Shown here piece by piece: positions 34,491 to 45,772 of a stretch of DNA of 64,000 bases. Source of the DNA: Sequoia sempervirens (taxonomy: Eukaryota; Streptophyta; Pinopsida; Cupressales; Cupressaceae); NCBI GenBank assembly GCA_007258455.2, contig VDFB02270651.1, forward strand, positions 698,736,217 to 698,800,216. The letters are read 5' to 3'. The position numbers were made by a program, and so were the translations under genes. Under the pieces are notes generated by a model, which saw only the letters and a list, made by a program, of their open reading frames with translations, was not told the DNA's origin and ran no database searches. How positions within the stretch are numbered: the stretch's first letter is position 1; every line of letters starts with the position of its first letter.

Positions 34491-34536
34491 GTTATATAAA
34501 AAACAAAAAGAGACCGTTTTGAGTATTTCAACGGTC
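34471..34536 (+). promoter_or_regulatory. Transposase promoter of the outer element
   Basis: A motif copy AACGGATATTCATTTT (34471-34486) is followed by a TATA box TATATAAA (34493-34500). A short inverted repeat GACCGTT...AACGGTC (34512-34536) sits where transcription would start. The ATG follows at 34664. Confidence 0.6.
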
Positions 34537-34663
34537 CCTACATTCTTTTTGTTGCGAAAATCTCGCGACTTCTATCTGCATTTGATGAAATTCAGCTTTT
34601 CAAAGATTCTCTTACACTTTTTGTAGAATTCCAATCATTTGTGTGTGTGTTTTTGTTTGTGCA

Positions 34664-35228
34664 ATGGGGAGCAGCAATCGGATTAAGAGAAAAGGTAAAA
34701 GGAAACTTACAACAGAACAAATTTAAACATATAGAGCAAAAGATAGAGAAAGTTATAGGAAAAGAAGACAAGGTATGCAAAATATTCAAATTGAAGCTTA
34801 TTTCGAACCATTGAATGTTAATTCAAGTGAAGACGAAATAGGAATTGAAAATATTGAACATCATATTCAAATTGAAAATGAGAACATTGAAATTGAAAAT
34901 GTGAAAATTGATAATGAAAATGTGAACAACTTTGAGAGTGAAAATGTTCTTGAAAATGATATTCAAAATGTTGTTTTTGAAAATGTTGAAAATGAAAATG
35001 TGGTTGAAAATGAAATTGTTTTTGACAATGATTATGTTGTTCAAAATGAAATTGTAATTGATAATGAAAATGTGGTTGAAAATGAAAATGTCGAAAATGA
35101 ACCTTATGCAACACCTAATTACAAAAGAACCCCTAAATGGTTGGTTGAAATAGATGAGAACATAATTGATAATCTTGAAGGGAAAAGGTCACAATGAATG
35201 GTTCGTTTGTGGGCTACGAAATTGTTCA
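34664..35228 (+). pseudogene. Outer transposase, N-terminal part (split by nested element)
   Basis: The ATG at 34664 opens MGSSNRIKRKGKRKLTTEQ, a basic N-terminus shared with the nested copy. An in-frame TAA at 34724 replaces a Glu codon, and a TGA lies at 35195. Residues about 45-150 are an Asn/Glu-rich low-complexity region of short NEN/VENE units. TPKWLVEIDENIIDNLEGKRS-like sequence then follows, conserved in the nested copy and possibly part of DNA binding. At 35228 the frame is cut after ATKLF by the inner transposon. It resumes in the same frame at 51663 with NEFFSNKKL, aligned to LFKQYFSDKTL of the intact counterpart. Confidence 0.8.
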
Positions 35229-35314
35229 GGGTATGTGCAGGATCATGGTGGGAAAAAAAGTGGCAATGAGGAAACAAACATGTCTTTCACCAACCAAAAA
35301 ATGTGACAAATCAT

Positions 35315-35343
35315 ATATCTGATTTGGAAAAAGCATATATAAA
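35315..35343 (+). promoter_or_regulatory. Promoter of second gene, inner element
   Basis: Motif relative ATATCTGATTTGG (35315-35327) stands 8 bp before the TATA box TATATAAA (35336-35343). Another copy (AGATATCCGATTTGGG, 35421) lies in the leader exon. Confidence 0.6.
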
Positions 35344-35364
35344 GAAAGTCAGTCGTTGTTTTGA

Positions 35365-37918
35365 AGTTATTTGATAGTGAAGAACCCACGGGCACACAGT
35401 GCATTGCTTCTTCCCATAACAGATATCCGATTTGGGAAAAATCCGATTTGGAAAGGTAATTTTTTTTTTTTTTATTTGATTTGATTGAATTTTAATTTAG
35501 ATTTGAATAATTTCATATGGTTTTTGTGGATTTTTTAAAATAGGGTTTTGATTTAATTTTGTGAAAAAATTGAGATTAGAATGGATTTTGATAAAAAAAA
35601 AATGATTTTTTGTGGATTTTTTCACAATAGGGGTTTTGATTGAATTTTTATGAAAATTTTGAATTTAGAATGGATTTTGATAAAAAAAATGAATGTTTTT
35701 TGTGGATTTTGTTTCAAAATAGGGTTTTTGATTGAATTTTTATGAAACAATTGAGTTTAGAATGGATTTTGATTAAAAAATGAATGTTTTTAATGGATTT
35801 TGATTTAAAAATAGTGTTTCATTTATATTGTCTAATTTTAGATTAATTATTTTTTAACTTTAATCAGGCATTATAGTTTCCGAGAATGAGAATGCACAAA
35901 TTCCACCAGTTGAGAATGAAAATCCACCAACTGAGAATCGAAATGCAGAAATGCCAAATGCTCCACCACCTCCGCAGCCATCAATTGAAGACTTAATTCA
36001 TGAAAAATTGGACCAATTGAGGGGCATTTGTGATGTTTATAATAAAATCCCTTGATTATCCTGTATGTCAACCACATTGACAGGAATAATTACAAATGTA
36101 GAAACCCTCTCCACCCAACATAATGCATTTCATTCATGGCGAGAAACCATGAGGCAATATTATGCATGTGGATTGTCTTATGATGATGTGAAAGACCTCC
36201 AAACAACAAAAGCCCAAATAGCCTCTTTATTTATTAACCCCAACACTGGTTTGGCAATTAATGTTAACAAACCAAAACTTTCTATAAAATGGTGCACGCA
36301 TAGGGGCATAGTAGATAACTTTTGGGATAGTTAGTGTATGGTTTTTGATAAACCACCCAACAATAATCTTGATGTACCTTTTTACTTTATTAAAATATTA
36401 TATGCTGAGTTTTTGTTAGGGCATCATGTCAATTACTTTGACATTAAACCCTTCGAGGGCGTTGGTCGAGGTATGCCCCAGGATAGGCCAGTGGCAACTA
36501 GAGTAGTTAGGAACCCACATGTACCCCATTCTCTCCTTCCTCTTCCACCTCTAGTACAACATCCAAATATTACGAAGGATGCAGCCACACAAACTATCTA
36601 GGCCATTCACTCTTTGAGTGGTCTTTTGGTTTCCCATGCTTCTTCAGCAGCTTAGCCATAGTCTGGTGATCTTGGCGATGGATCCAGTGCTGTTGCATCA
36701 TCCTCCTCGGGTCCACATATTTGTGTGCCACATATTTGCAATACGTACCAGCAAATATGTTTCTGTCCTATTCTACAGCCCCCTGAGCAGCCATTAGAAA
36801 CTTCTGACTATGACATCCAGGATGTGGACATTATAGCAGTTCACACGTAGGGGAGTGGAGTACACCCTACAGAGTCCTCTCCTGCTAGAGAGGTGGACAT
36901 TGGAGTAGTTACACAAGTAACATTTAAGGTGTAAATTCATAATTTTCATTTTTTTAAAAATGAATATTAATAAGAGATAGTATCAAGTACTAATATTTAT
37001 TTGCATGGTCTATTTAATAATTAATGTCTAAGGAGGAGCTTACACAGGTGACTAATAGCACCCTTAGGGCCATTTCATTTGGCCTCAAGACACACACAAT
37101 ATGTATTTTCGCACTCACTCATTTACATTTTTTACTCTATACTTGCTTGTCATTTGAATTGTCATTAATGAAATTATATATTAACTTATATGTTTATCTT
37201 ATTCTCTACTTGTAGGAAACACCTAGTGCGAGTGAGGTGCAATGCTCTCTAGACTATGGATGCACAATGTAAGATAAGGGAAAGGTAATTGAACTCAAAT
37301 TTGATTGAATTAAGATTTATAAGATATTTTATTGATTATGAATACATTGACATAGATTCATAGTTTCATATGTTCTTTTCATTTTTATGTATAGGTGGTT
37401 GTGAGCTATACATCATTGTTGATAAGTGCACAACACCTGAAGGAGTAGGTATTCGAACACCTAAAGGAGGAGGTGTTGAAACACCTCAAGGAGGAGGTGT
37501 TGAAACACCTAAAGGAGATACAAAAAAAGATCAACCTAAATAGGTATGTGTTTATTTTATTTTGTGCTTGGTAAATATGTTCTTATTACTGAAAATTATA
37601 TGGTAACTTGGAACAATTTCATGTTTTTGTTCACATATATAGATTGACATTACAAAAGTTGGTTTGGTTAGTTCTTTGAGAGGGGTATATTCTAGGGCTC
37701 CTGACCCTTCGAAGAGACGTATATTTCAGGTAATCAAGATTTCAATTTTAGAGTTCAATTATAATTCAATGTGTATTGATTTTTATGTTAATTATTCAAT
37801 TTTAAATTATATAGTATAATTAATCTCAATTGTGGTTTGACTTTTTCTTGTGCAGCTACCTTCAGAGCCAACGAGTGCTTCAAAGAGGCTCCATTTTGAT
37901 GATCCACCAATAGTTTAG
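35365..37918 (+). pseudogene. Second gene of inner element, multi-exon, unknown function
   Basis: Predicted structure: leader exon to 35455 (donor AAAG/GTAAT), intron to 35867 (TAATCAG), main exon 35868-36928, then small exons 37216-37284, 37395-37543, 37643-37729 and a last exon 37856-37918 of 63 nt ending TAG. Another small exon may lie near 37050. The main exon begins with a Pro/Asn-rich stretch, then has HSWRETMRQYYACGLSYDD, IKWCTHRGIVDNFW, MVFDKPPNNNLDVP and VNYFDIKPFEGVGRGM, and a Cys/His cluster HICVPHICN. In-frame stops at 36053, 36332, 36599 and later, plus ATA at the expected start, show decay. The same blocks occur in the outer element. No known family was recognised. Position convergent with the transposase recalls two-gene elements such as CACTA, where a second protein binds subterminal repeats, but that role is only an analogy. 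Confidence 0.65.
37431..37520 (+). repeat. 27-bp repeats encoding a 9-residue Gly-rich unit
   Basis: Within the fifth predicted exon, GGAGGAGGTGTTGAAACACC-type units repeat about three and a half times and encode (GGGVETPKG)n, an in-frame repeat. Confidence 0.8.
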
Positions 37919-38541
37919 GATGAGATAGACATTTTGGCATGTAAATTTTGAATAGATACCGAGATGGAAAATGCCACATATTGTAAAACTTTGTTTGAGT
38001 TGGCGTTGATGCCATTTTTGTATATGGACATACACTTGATTATTGGATAATTTGATATATATAGAAGTTGACAATCAAAATTTAATTTCCTCCTCATGTG
38101 CATGATTAAACTCTTTGAAAATTTAATCAAGTGAGCAATGGTTAAATATCAATGTACAATAGCATAAAAAGAATGGTTAAATATTATGTAGTTTATCTTC
38201 ATATTGTTGATTACATTGCATTTCACATCTTTCAAACTCAAAGCATTACTTCACATTGCATAAGTAACAACTAGATGCTAATAGATGAAAAAATTTCAAT
38301 AACAATATAGTTTTTACAAAGTCAACCTAAGTAGTTATGCAATTACTTCACATTACATAACTAATAACTAGGAGCAGCTATCAATTGCATTAGCTTGTCA
38401 TGGAATTCTATGAGACCACTTTTCTTTGAGGAAACTTGGCACAAAACTCACAAAAAATGAAAATAAAGCACTCAAACAATCTTTAAAGGGGTCGCAGGCT
38501 AGTTGCCCCCTCATTCCACACACTATGCAGCCATTTACTTG
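37919..38541. other. No gene recognised
   Basis: AT-rich sequence between the end of the second gene and a copia LTR. Short minus-strand frames overlap the last exon and show no domain. Confidence 0.4.
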
Positions 38542-39226
38542 TGTTAGTTTTATGATCAGATTTAATGCACATAAAATTAATTCTAAATAAAACACAATAA
38601 CACAGCAGATACCCTGGGAAAACCCTCCTCTTGAGGGAGAAAAAACCAACCAATAATATCACTTATATTATTGAATAACAATAAAAACTCCTTTACAATG
38701 AAGGCCGATAATGAGGCCTAATAATATGCACCACAGACTGATGCCAACATAGCAATACAATGATGTAATTCTCAAATGATAATCCTCAGCCTTCTCACAA
38801 TAAATCGATCTTCACTTGAAGAGTTTCTCACTAACTCGCACTTGATATGAAATGGAATGTATGAAAAATGTATGTCTCAAAACAATGAAATGTATCTAAT
38901 ATATATACAAGCTGAGAGAGATGCGACTCTTCACAATATAGGTTGGCCTCCAAAAAGAATGCGCCTCCTCAAATATTGAGCCTCCAAGATAGAAGTCGGC
39001 CTTCATAAAATAATAAATATTATTTGACATAAATTGTGCCTCAAGCATGTCGGCCTCTTCATAAATGCACCTCTTCATTAACTCGTATCTCTTGATGAAT
39101 TAGCATTAATCACAAATCGATATATATATATATATATCGATTAAATAGCTTTGGCTATATTTAATTTATTCTTACGTAGAGGAGATTGTTGGAAGGATAT
39201 GACTGACACTGCAATAATCATCAACA
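38542..39226 (-). mobile_element. Copia-type LTR (685 bp), minus orientation
   Basis: Read on the minus strand it starts TGTTGATGATTATTG right after a polypurine tract (GCTGAGAGGGAG, 39227-39238) and ends ...AAAACTAACA. It contains the plant copia U5 phrase GAGGAGGGTTTTCCCAGGGT (near 38605-38640). A 24-bp AT palindrome (ATCGATATAT...ATATCGAT) lies at 39116-39141. No second LTR is in the window, so the element is truncated, with only its 3' end left. Confidence 0.7.
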
Positions 39227-39830
39227 CTCCCTCTCAGCTAGGGAGGATACTTCCAGCTGCACAAGGAAAATCATCTCATCATGATTCCTAGTACTATGGC
39301 TACAACCATAAGTAAAAAGAAGAATATCATCTCATCGTGATATTAGATATCGCCTGAACACGATATCAACCATAATGTCTACAACCATACTATGGTGTGT
39401 ACAAGTGTTCATTGCAGACCTCAACTGAAACAACATCTAGAGGTGCTCTTCCAGTCAGCAACACAACCATCTTCTTTAGGTTTAGTAAGCTCCCTCTGAA
39501 TCTTTAAGTACTCTTCCAGTCAGCAACACAACCATCTTCTTCAGGTTCAGTTCTGTGGTTGTAAGTTGTGACTTCATGCTTGATCATTTCTTTGGTTGGC
39601 ATGACTTCCTTATAAGATGCCTCAAGCTTTTCATCGCTAAGCAATCTCTCATAACCTTCCTGCAGTAGAGTTATCAACATTCTTCAAAAATCATAAGAAT
39701 TCTTTTAGTACACTCAAGAGTTATCATATGTCTTCTTGTAGTCTCAAAAGTTATTTTGTATCATTGTTACAGTGGTACTTGAGAGTGGTAGCTTAATATA
39801 GGCCCACAATACAAAACCTGGTTTACCTGT
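39227..39830 (-). pseudogene. Internal stub of copia element with exon-like frame
   Basis: Minus strand 39655-39498 keeps an open frame after an acceptor-like CTGCAG: EGYERLLSDEKLEASYKEVM, then TKEMIKHEVTTYNHR, ending WKST and TAA. It matches no retroelement domain I know and could be a captured host exon. A 59-bp near-perfect direct duplication (CTCTTCCAGTCAGCAACACA at 39449 and 39508) overlaps its end. The remainder is non-coding. Confidence 0.35.
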
Positions 39831-39867
39831 ACAATGTAACAGTGGCATAGGAAGATTTTTCTTTGAA

Positions 39868-40257
39868 AGCAAAAAAGAAAGCTCAGCCTCTTGGAATGAA
39901 AATGCTTGTTTGCAAAACAAATGAATAAGAATGAGGTAGTTAAGGTGTTTGAAGTGATTTAGAGGTCACTTTTAGAGAAGAGAGATGTTGAAGAGTACAT
40001 CAAGTCAGTGAGAACCAAAGTGTAATGTGTTTTAGTTTGTGGTACTCCTTTTTTTCTCAGTAGATGTGTGATAAATTCTTAGTTCAATGATGTTGAACAT
40101 TTTTTGAAAATAAAATGTTGTGTCACAGTCCGCATTCAATCCAACAAGCAAAAATGAAAGCTCAGCCTCTTGGAATGAAAATGCTTATTTGCAAAACAAA
40201 TGAATAAGAATGGGGTAGTTAAGGTGTTTGAAGTTATTTAGAGGTCACTTTTAGGGT
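39868..40257. repeat. Pair of ~113-bp direct repeats
   Basis: GAAAGCTCAGCCTCTTGGAA...GAGGTCACTTTTAG occurs at about 39868-39980 and 40145-40257 with few differences, 277 bp apart, just outside the tandem array. Confidence 0.85.
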
Positions 40258-40358
40258 GGAAGGCTTAAAACTCCATTTTAAATGCACAAAAAAGAATGAA
40301 ATTACTTCAAACCAAGTTTGTGAAGAAGTTAACTATGTTGCCCACTAGTTTCCCTTAA

Positions 40359-43335
40359 GAGTCCAAAGTGCTAAAAGGCAGAAATATGTGAAGGTCTATT
40401 TCTTGGACGTCTCTCAGTTTTTGCTATCTCGGAGGCATTTTCCTGTGGTGATGAGTTTTTAGTGGAGGGAAAAGTTGCCAGATGCAAGTAGTGTAAAGTT
40501 GCAAAGTGTTGCAACTTTCATTTCGTAACTCGTACAACCAAACGAATTGTTCCAACACATCCGGATGGGTACGTTTATGCTAGGGATGGTCCTCTCTTGC
40601 ACCCAAATATTCCTAATCACTCTGAGCTACATTGGACCGACGATTTCCCTTAAGAGTCCAAAGTGCTAAAAGGAAGCAATCTTTGAAGGTCTATTTCTCA
40701 GAGACTGTGATGCTTACAATTTTCGTCTGAGGCTATGGGATCATGTTGGGACCATCTACAAAAACCTCTCTCATTTATTGCTATCTCAGAGGATTTTTCC
40801 TGTGGTGATGACTTTTCAGTGGAGGGAAAAGTTGCCAAATGCAAGCAGTGTAAAGTTGCAAAGTGGTGCAACTTTCATTCCGCAACTCATACGACCAAAT
40901 AGACTGTTTCAACACGTCCATATGGGTATGTTTATGATAAGGATGGTCCTCTCTTGCACCCAAATATGCTGAATCACTCTGAGCTACACTAGACCAATGA
41001 TTTCCCTTCAGAGTCCAAAGTGCTAAAAGGCAGCAATCTTTGAAGGTCTATTTCTTAGAGACCGTGATGCTTACAGAATCTCCATATGAGGCTATGGGAT
41101 CATGTTGTGACCGTCTACAAAAATCTCCCTCAGATTTTTCTATCTCGGAGGTGTTTTCCTGTGGTGATGACATTTCAATGGAGGGAAAAGTTGCCAGATG
41201 CAAGAAGTGTAAAGTTGCAAAGTGGTACAACTTTCATTGTGCAACTCGTACGACCAAACAGACTACTCCAACATGTACGAATGGGTACGTTTACGCTAGG
41301 GATGGTCCTCTCTTGCACCCAAATACGCCGAATCACTCCGAGTTACATTGGACCGGCGATTTCCCTTAAGAGTCCAAAGTGCTAAAAGACATCAATCTTT
41401 GAAGGTCTATTTCTTAGAGACCGTGATGCTTACAGACTCTCTGTCCGAGGCTATGGGATTGTGTTGTGACCATCTAAAAAAACCTCTTAGTTTTTTCTAT
41501 CTCAAAGGAATTTTCTTGTGGTAATGACTTTTCAGTGGAGGTAAAAGTTGTCAGCTGCAAGTAGTGTAAAGTTACAAAGTGGTGTAACTTTCATTCCACA
41601 ACTCGTATGACCAAACAGACTGTTCCAACACGTCTGGATGGGTATGTTTATGCTAGGGATGGACCTCTCTTGCACCCAAATATGCCGAATCACTCTGAGC
41701 TACATTGGACTGATGATTTCCCTTAAGAGTCCAAAGTGCTAAAAAGAAGAAATATTTGAAGGGCTATTTCTCGAAGACCGTAATGGTTACAGACTCTTCA
41801 TCAAAGGCTATGGGATCGTGTTGGGACCATCTACAAAAACCTCTCTCAGTTTTTTCTATCTCGAAGGTGTTTTCCTGTGGTGATGACTTTTCAGTGGAGG
41901 GAAAAGTTTGCAACCAAATACGCAAACGCTAGTCGTCTCTTGAATACGTTGAGCTACATTGGACCGGCGATTTCCCTTAAGAGTCCAAAGTGCTAAAAGA
42001 CAACAATCTTCGAAGGTCTATTTCTCGAAGACCGTGATGCTTACAGACTCTCTGTCCAAGGATATGGGATTGTGTTGTGACCGTCTACAAAACCCTCTCT
42101 CAAATTTTTCTATCTCGAAGGCATTTTCTTGTGGTGATGACTTTTCAGTGGAGGGAAAAGTTGCCAGATGCAAGTAGTGTAAAGTTGCAAAGTGGTGCAA
42201 CTTTCATTCCACAACTCGTACGACCAAACAGACTATTCCAACATGTCTAGATGGGTATTTTTACGCTAGGGATGGTCCTCTCTTGCACCCAAATACACCA
42301 AATCACTTTGAGCTACATTGGACCGATGATTTCCCTTAAGAGTCCAAAGTGCTAAAAGGAAGAAATCTTTGAAGGGATATTTATCGAAGATCGTGATGCT
42401 TACAAACTCTTTTTCAGAGGCTATGGGATCGTGTTGGGACCATCTACAAAAACCTCTCTCAATTTTTTCTATCGCGAAGGTGTTTTCTTGTGGTGATGAC
42501 TTTTCAATGGAGGGAAAAATTGCCAAATGCAAGCAGTGTAAAGTTGCAAAGTGGCACAACTTTCATTCCGCAACTCGTATGACCAAATAGACTATTCCAA
42601 CACATCCAGATGGGTATGTTTACACTAGGGATGGTCCTCTCTTGCACCCAAATACGCCAAATCACTTTGAGCTACATTGGACCGATGATTTCCCTTAAGA
42701 GTCCAAAGTGCTAAAAGGAAGAAATCTTTGAAGGGATATTTCTCGAAGACCGTGATGCTTACAGACTCTTTTTTGGAGGCTATGGGATCATGTTGGGACC
42801 ATCTACAAAAACCTCTCTCAGTTTTTTCTATCTCGAAGGTGTTTTCCTGTGGTGATGACTTTTTAGTGGAGGGAAAATTTGCCAAATGCAACCAGTGTAA
42901 AGTTGCAAAGTGGCACAACTTTCATTCTGCAACTCGTACGACCAAACAGACTATTCCAACATGTCCGGATGGGTGTGTTTACTCTAGGTATGGTCCTCTC
43001 TTGCACCCAAATATGCCGAATCACTTTGAGCTACATTGGACCGATGATTTCCCTTAAGAGTCCAAAGTGCTAAAAGGAAGAAATCTTTGAAGGGCTATTT
43101 CTCGAAGATCGTGATGCTTACAAACTCTTTTTTGGATGCTATGGGATCATGTTGAGACCATCTACAAAAACCTCTCTCATTTTTTTCTATCTTGAAGGTG
43201 TTTTCCTGTGGTGATGACTTTTCAGTGGAGGGAAAAATTGCCAAATGCAAGCAGTGTAAAGTTGCAAAGTGGCGCAACTTTCATTTTGCAACTCATACGA
43301 CCAAACAGACTGTTCCAACATGTCTAGATGGGTAC
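40359..43335 (+). repeat. 355-359-bp tandem array, inner element (about 8 units)
   Basis: Units begin GAGTCCAAAGTGCTAAAA at 40359, 40654, 41011, 41370, 41727, 41981, 42340, 42699 and 43058; full spacing is 357-359 bp, two units are shortened (295 and 254 bp). Several units keep a frame of about 60-109 codons on the plus strand with VFSCGDDFS.EGK, (A/V)(R/K)CKQCKVAKW.NFH.ATRTTKQ-type Cys/His spacing and an end H.ELHWTDDFP just before the next unit. The C..C and two His suggest a small zinc-binding fold, which is unproven. Unit length is not a multiple of three, so frames do not run through. The orientation relative to the element is the same as in the outer copy. Confidence 0.9.
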
Positions 43336-45104
43336 ACCAGACTCCTTTGGACCAGCATTAACTTCCTATACATTCACCCTTCAAGAGGCTACTCAATTAG
43401 CCAAAAAATACAAAGCAACATACCTTCAAACACCACACAGACTAGTGAAACCTTGGGGAAGCAAATAAATTGCCAAGAAAACAAAGATTCTACAATTGGA
43501 TTCCATTTGTATGGACCTATAACCATCAAATCAAAAAACCCTTGTTTTTAGTGTAATTCTTGAGGGTTTATTGGATGTAGCACTTCCACAACCTTTCAGA
43601 CTCTGCCACCACCTTAGACACCTTTATTTAGGCCCCAATATGCTTAGAAAACAAAGAAACTTCTGGTATCTCAAATATTTTTGCAAACCCTAGGGTAAAA
43701 ACTCTATTTTCAAGTGAAAAAAAACCACCATTTTTAGACCTTTAACTCTTCATTTTATTTCACAACTCAGTTCTCCACACCTTCCACTCTTGAAATAACA
43801 TCAAGACATTTAAGAATGTTTCTACATAAATTTTATATACAAAATTGCTTGAATGGCTTGTGCACAGGTAGAAAACACAAGAAAAATAGTAAAATATGAA
43901 CTGAGTAATTGAAACTTTATTGATTCAAAGAAAAAAAATCCTTCAACCAAACCTATCTCGAGCCCTTGAAGGCCTTAAGTACACCTGCATAACCCATGAA
44001 ACCTCAATATAATTCCTCCAATTTACAAAGCAATGGGAAGATAAAACCATGTAAGTGGTTTCCCCAAACTAATTGCCACCAAAACCATTCTTGATAGTTG
44101 AAAACCACAAACCACCCCAATGTGTAATTTTGATAGCACTCAAGATAGAATCCATGAATAAATAATGTATTTGACCAATAATTCATCGAGAGCACAAATT
44201 CCCAAAACTAGCCCTCCACTATGAACATATCAACTAAGTAGGAACCCATAACATTATGGAAAGATGATCCACTTCTCCCAATGTAACTCCCAAGAATTAC
44301 ATGTGAGAGATGGTCAATTTCATTGATGGAAATGATGGTCAACACCTCATGATCATTCAAGTACTCATTCTAACAATACAAGAGATTTACACATCAAATT
44401 ACAAGTGAATATAATTTACTATATCTTAACATAAAAAATGCAAAACCTAATAGAAAAATGTATCAATGACGTACAAGGATGTATAAGAAAGTTCAAATTT
44501 GAAAATAGAATGTAAACTTAGAAAACTATAGATTTGAAAACCTTAATAATGTAAAACCCTAAAAAGAAGGTTGGATCAAGTGTAGGATTGGTTGGGCTCA
44601 ACAAAATATAAAGAAAAAAAAAGTTTATTTATGAAGTTAACCTAGGATATAATTAAGTAAATGTAATCAATCAAACACAATCAACCTAACATAATTAAGG
44701 GTTGATAGGGGTATTTGATAATTAAGTGTTGATAAGGGTATGAATGTTTATCTTTGATCTACTCTTGAATAAATAGGGACTTGGTGGTATTTAGAAATAT
44801 CATAAGGGTTGTTGATTTGTCATGGGGAGGCAAGTTCTCCTAGATCAATCCCCAGAAAGTGAAACAAGATTAAAAATAGTTGGAAAGCACTCTAGATGTT
44901 CAAATTTGTACAGAGCTGGAAAGCACTCTAGATGTTCATATCCCCATAGTCCCATGCAAAAGCTCTGTGTTGATCTTGCAACATTGTGACTAGGGCAGTT
45001 TGTTGAGATTGAGGCAGCTTATTATTGATGTTCAGACAGCGGCCTAGAGACACTTCTACTTGCTTGGTAAGATCATTCATGGAGGCTGCTGATAAAGGTG
45101 GTGT
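43336..45104. other. No gene recognised
   Basis: AT-rich spacer between the tandem array and the transposase 3' region. Short frames on both strands lack recognisable motifs. It may include untranslated sequence of the protease-bearing retroelement fragment to its right. Confidence 0.4.
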
Positions 45105-45530
45105 CTATATTTCATGTGGAAGCAAATTGTGATAAACTGCAGGAAATTTAGGTGGCAAACTCTCAGGATTCAGTTGTTGCAGGAAACACTGCTGAAGACA
45201 GCTATCTGGAACAGATGGGCTACTCAGATCAGAGTTGGACTGTAAAATGTGTAAAAGTAGGCCATCCTCACTCTGAAGCTGGGAAAATGGATTAGTTTGC
45301 AACATCATTAGCTGAGCCAATGAATTGACTTCTTCAGTTTCCTCTCCTAAATCTGGCCAAATTGGTTGAGACAAGTTTGGCTGAGGCTGGGCAAGTGGGT
45401 ATAAAGCCAATTTATTTCTTGACTGACCATCAAAAATTGTCATGTCTCCTGAATGGCATCCTATAAAAGCATCAACTATGGCAAACCATGGTCTACCTAG
45501 GATGATAGGATATACTACCCGATTTTAGAT
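45105..45530 (-). pseudogene. Retroelement protease C-terminal fragment
   Basis: The minus strand reads ILGRPWFAIVDAFIGCHSGD and then MTIFDGQSRNKLALYP, the LGRPW...A motif of the C-terminal half of plant Ty3/gypsy retropepsins and the following linker, ending in a TAG/TGA-free run to 45105. The active-site half is not present. It is a foreign fragment inside the inner DNA transposon, downstream of its transposase. Confidence 0.55.
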
Positions 45531-45772
45531 AAAAAGCCTTTAATCAAAGAGTTAAAACAACCATCAACAATAAGAGTAAGGGTATTAAAAATACATCATA
45601 ATATTCAAATTATGAGCATATTTCAAGCTCATCACTAGGAATATCGCAAAAGTGGGAAAATGAGAAATCTGTATTGTCATAATAGAAAATATGCTTAGAC
45701 TAACATATCTATATTAATCTAAACAACTTGAATGATGATGAGTTGGTGATGCAAACTATAAAAGATGCATAC

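Noticed and set aside
40359..43335. CRISPR-like array
   Set aside because: Units are 355-359 bp and homologous throughout, without unique spacers, and the DNA is a plant nuclear transposon.
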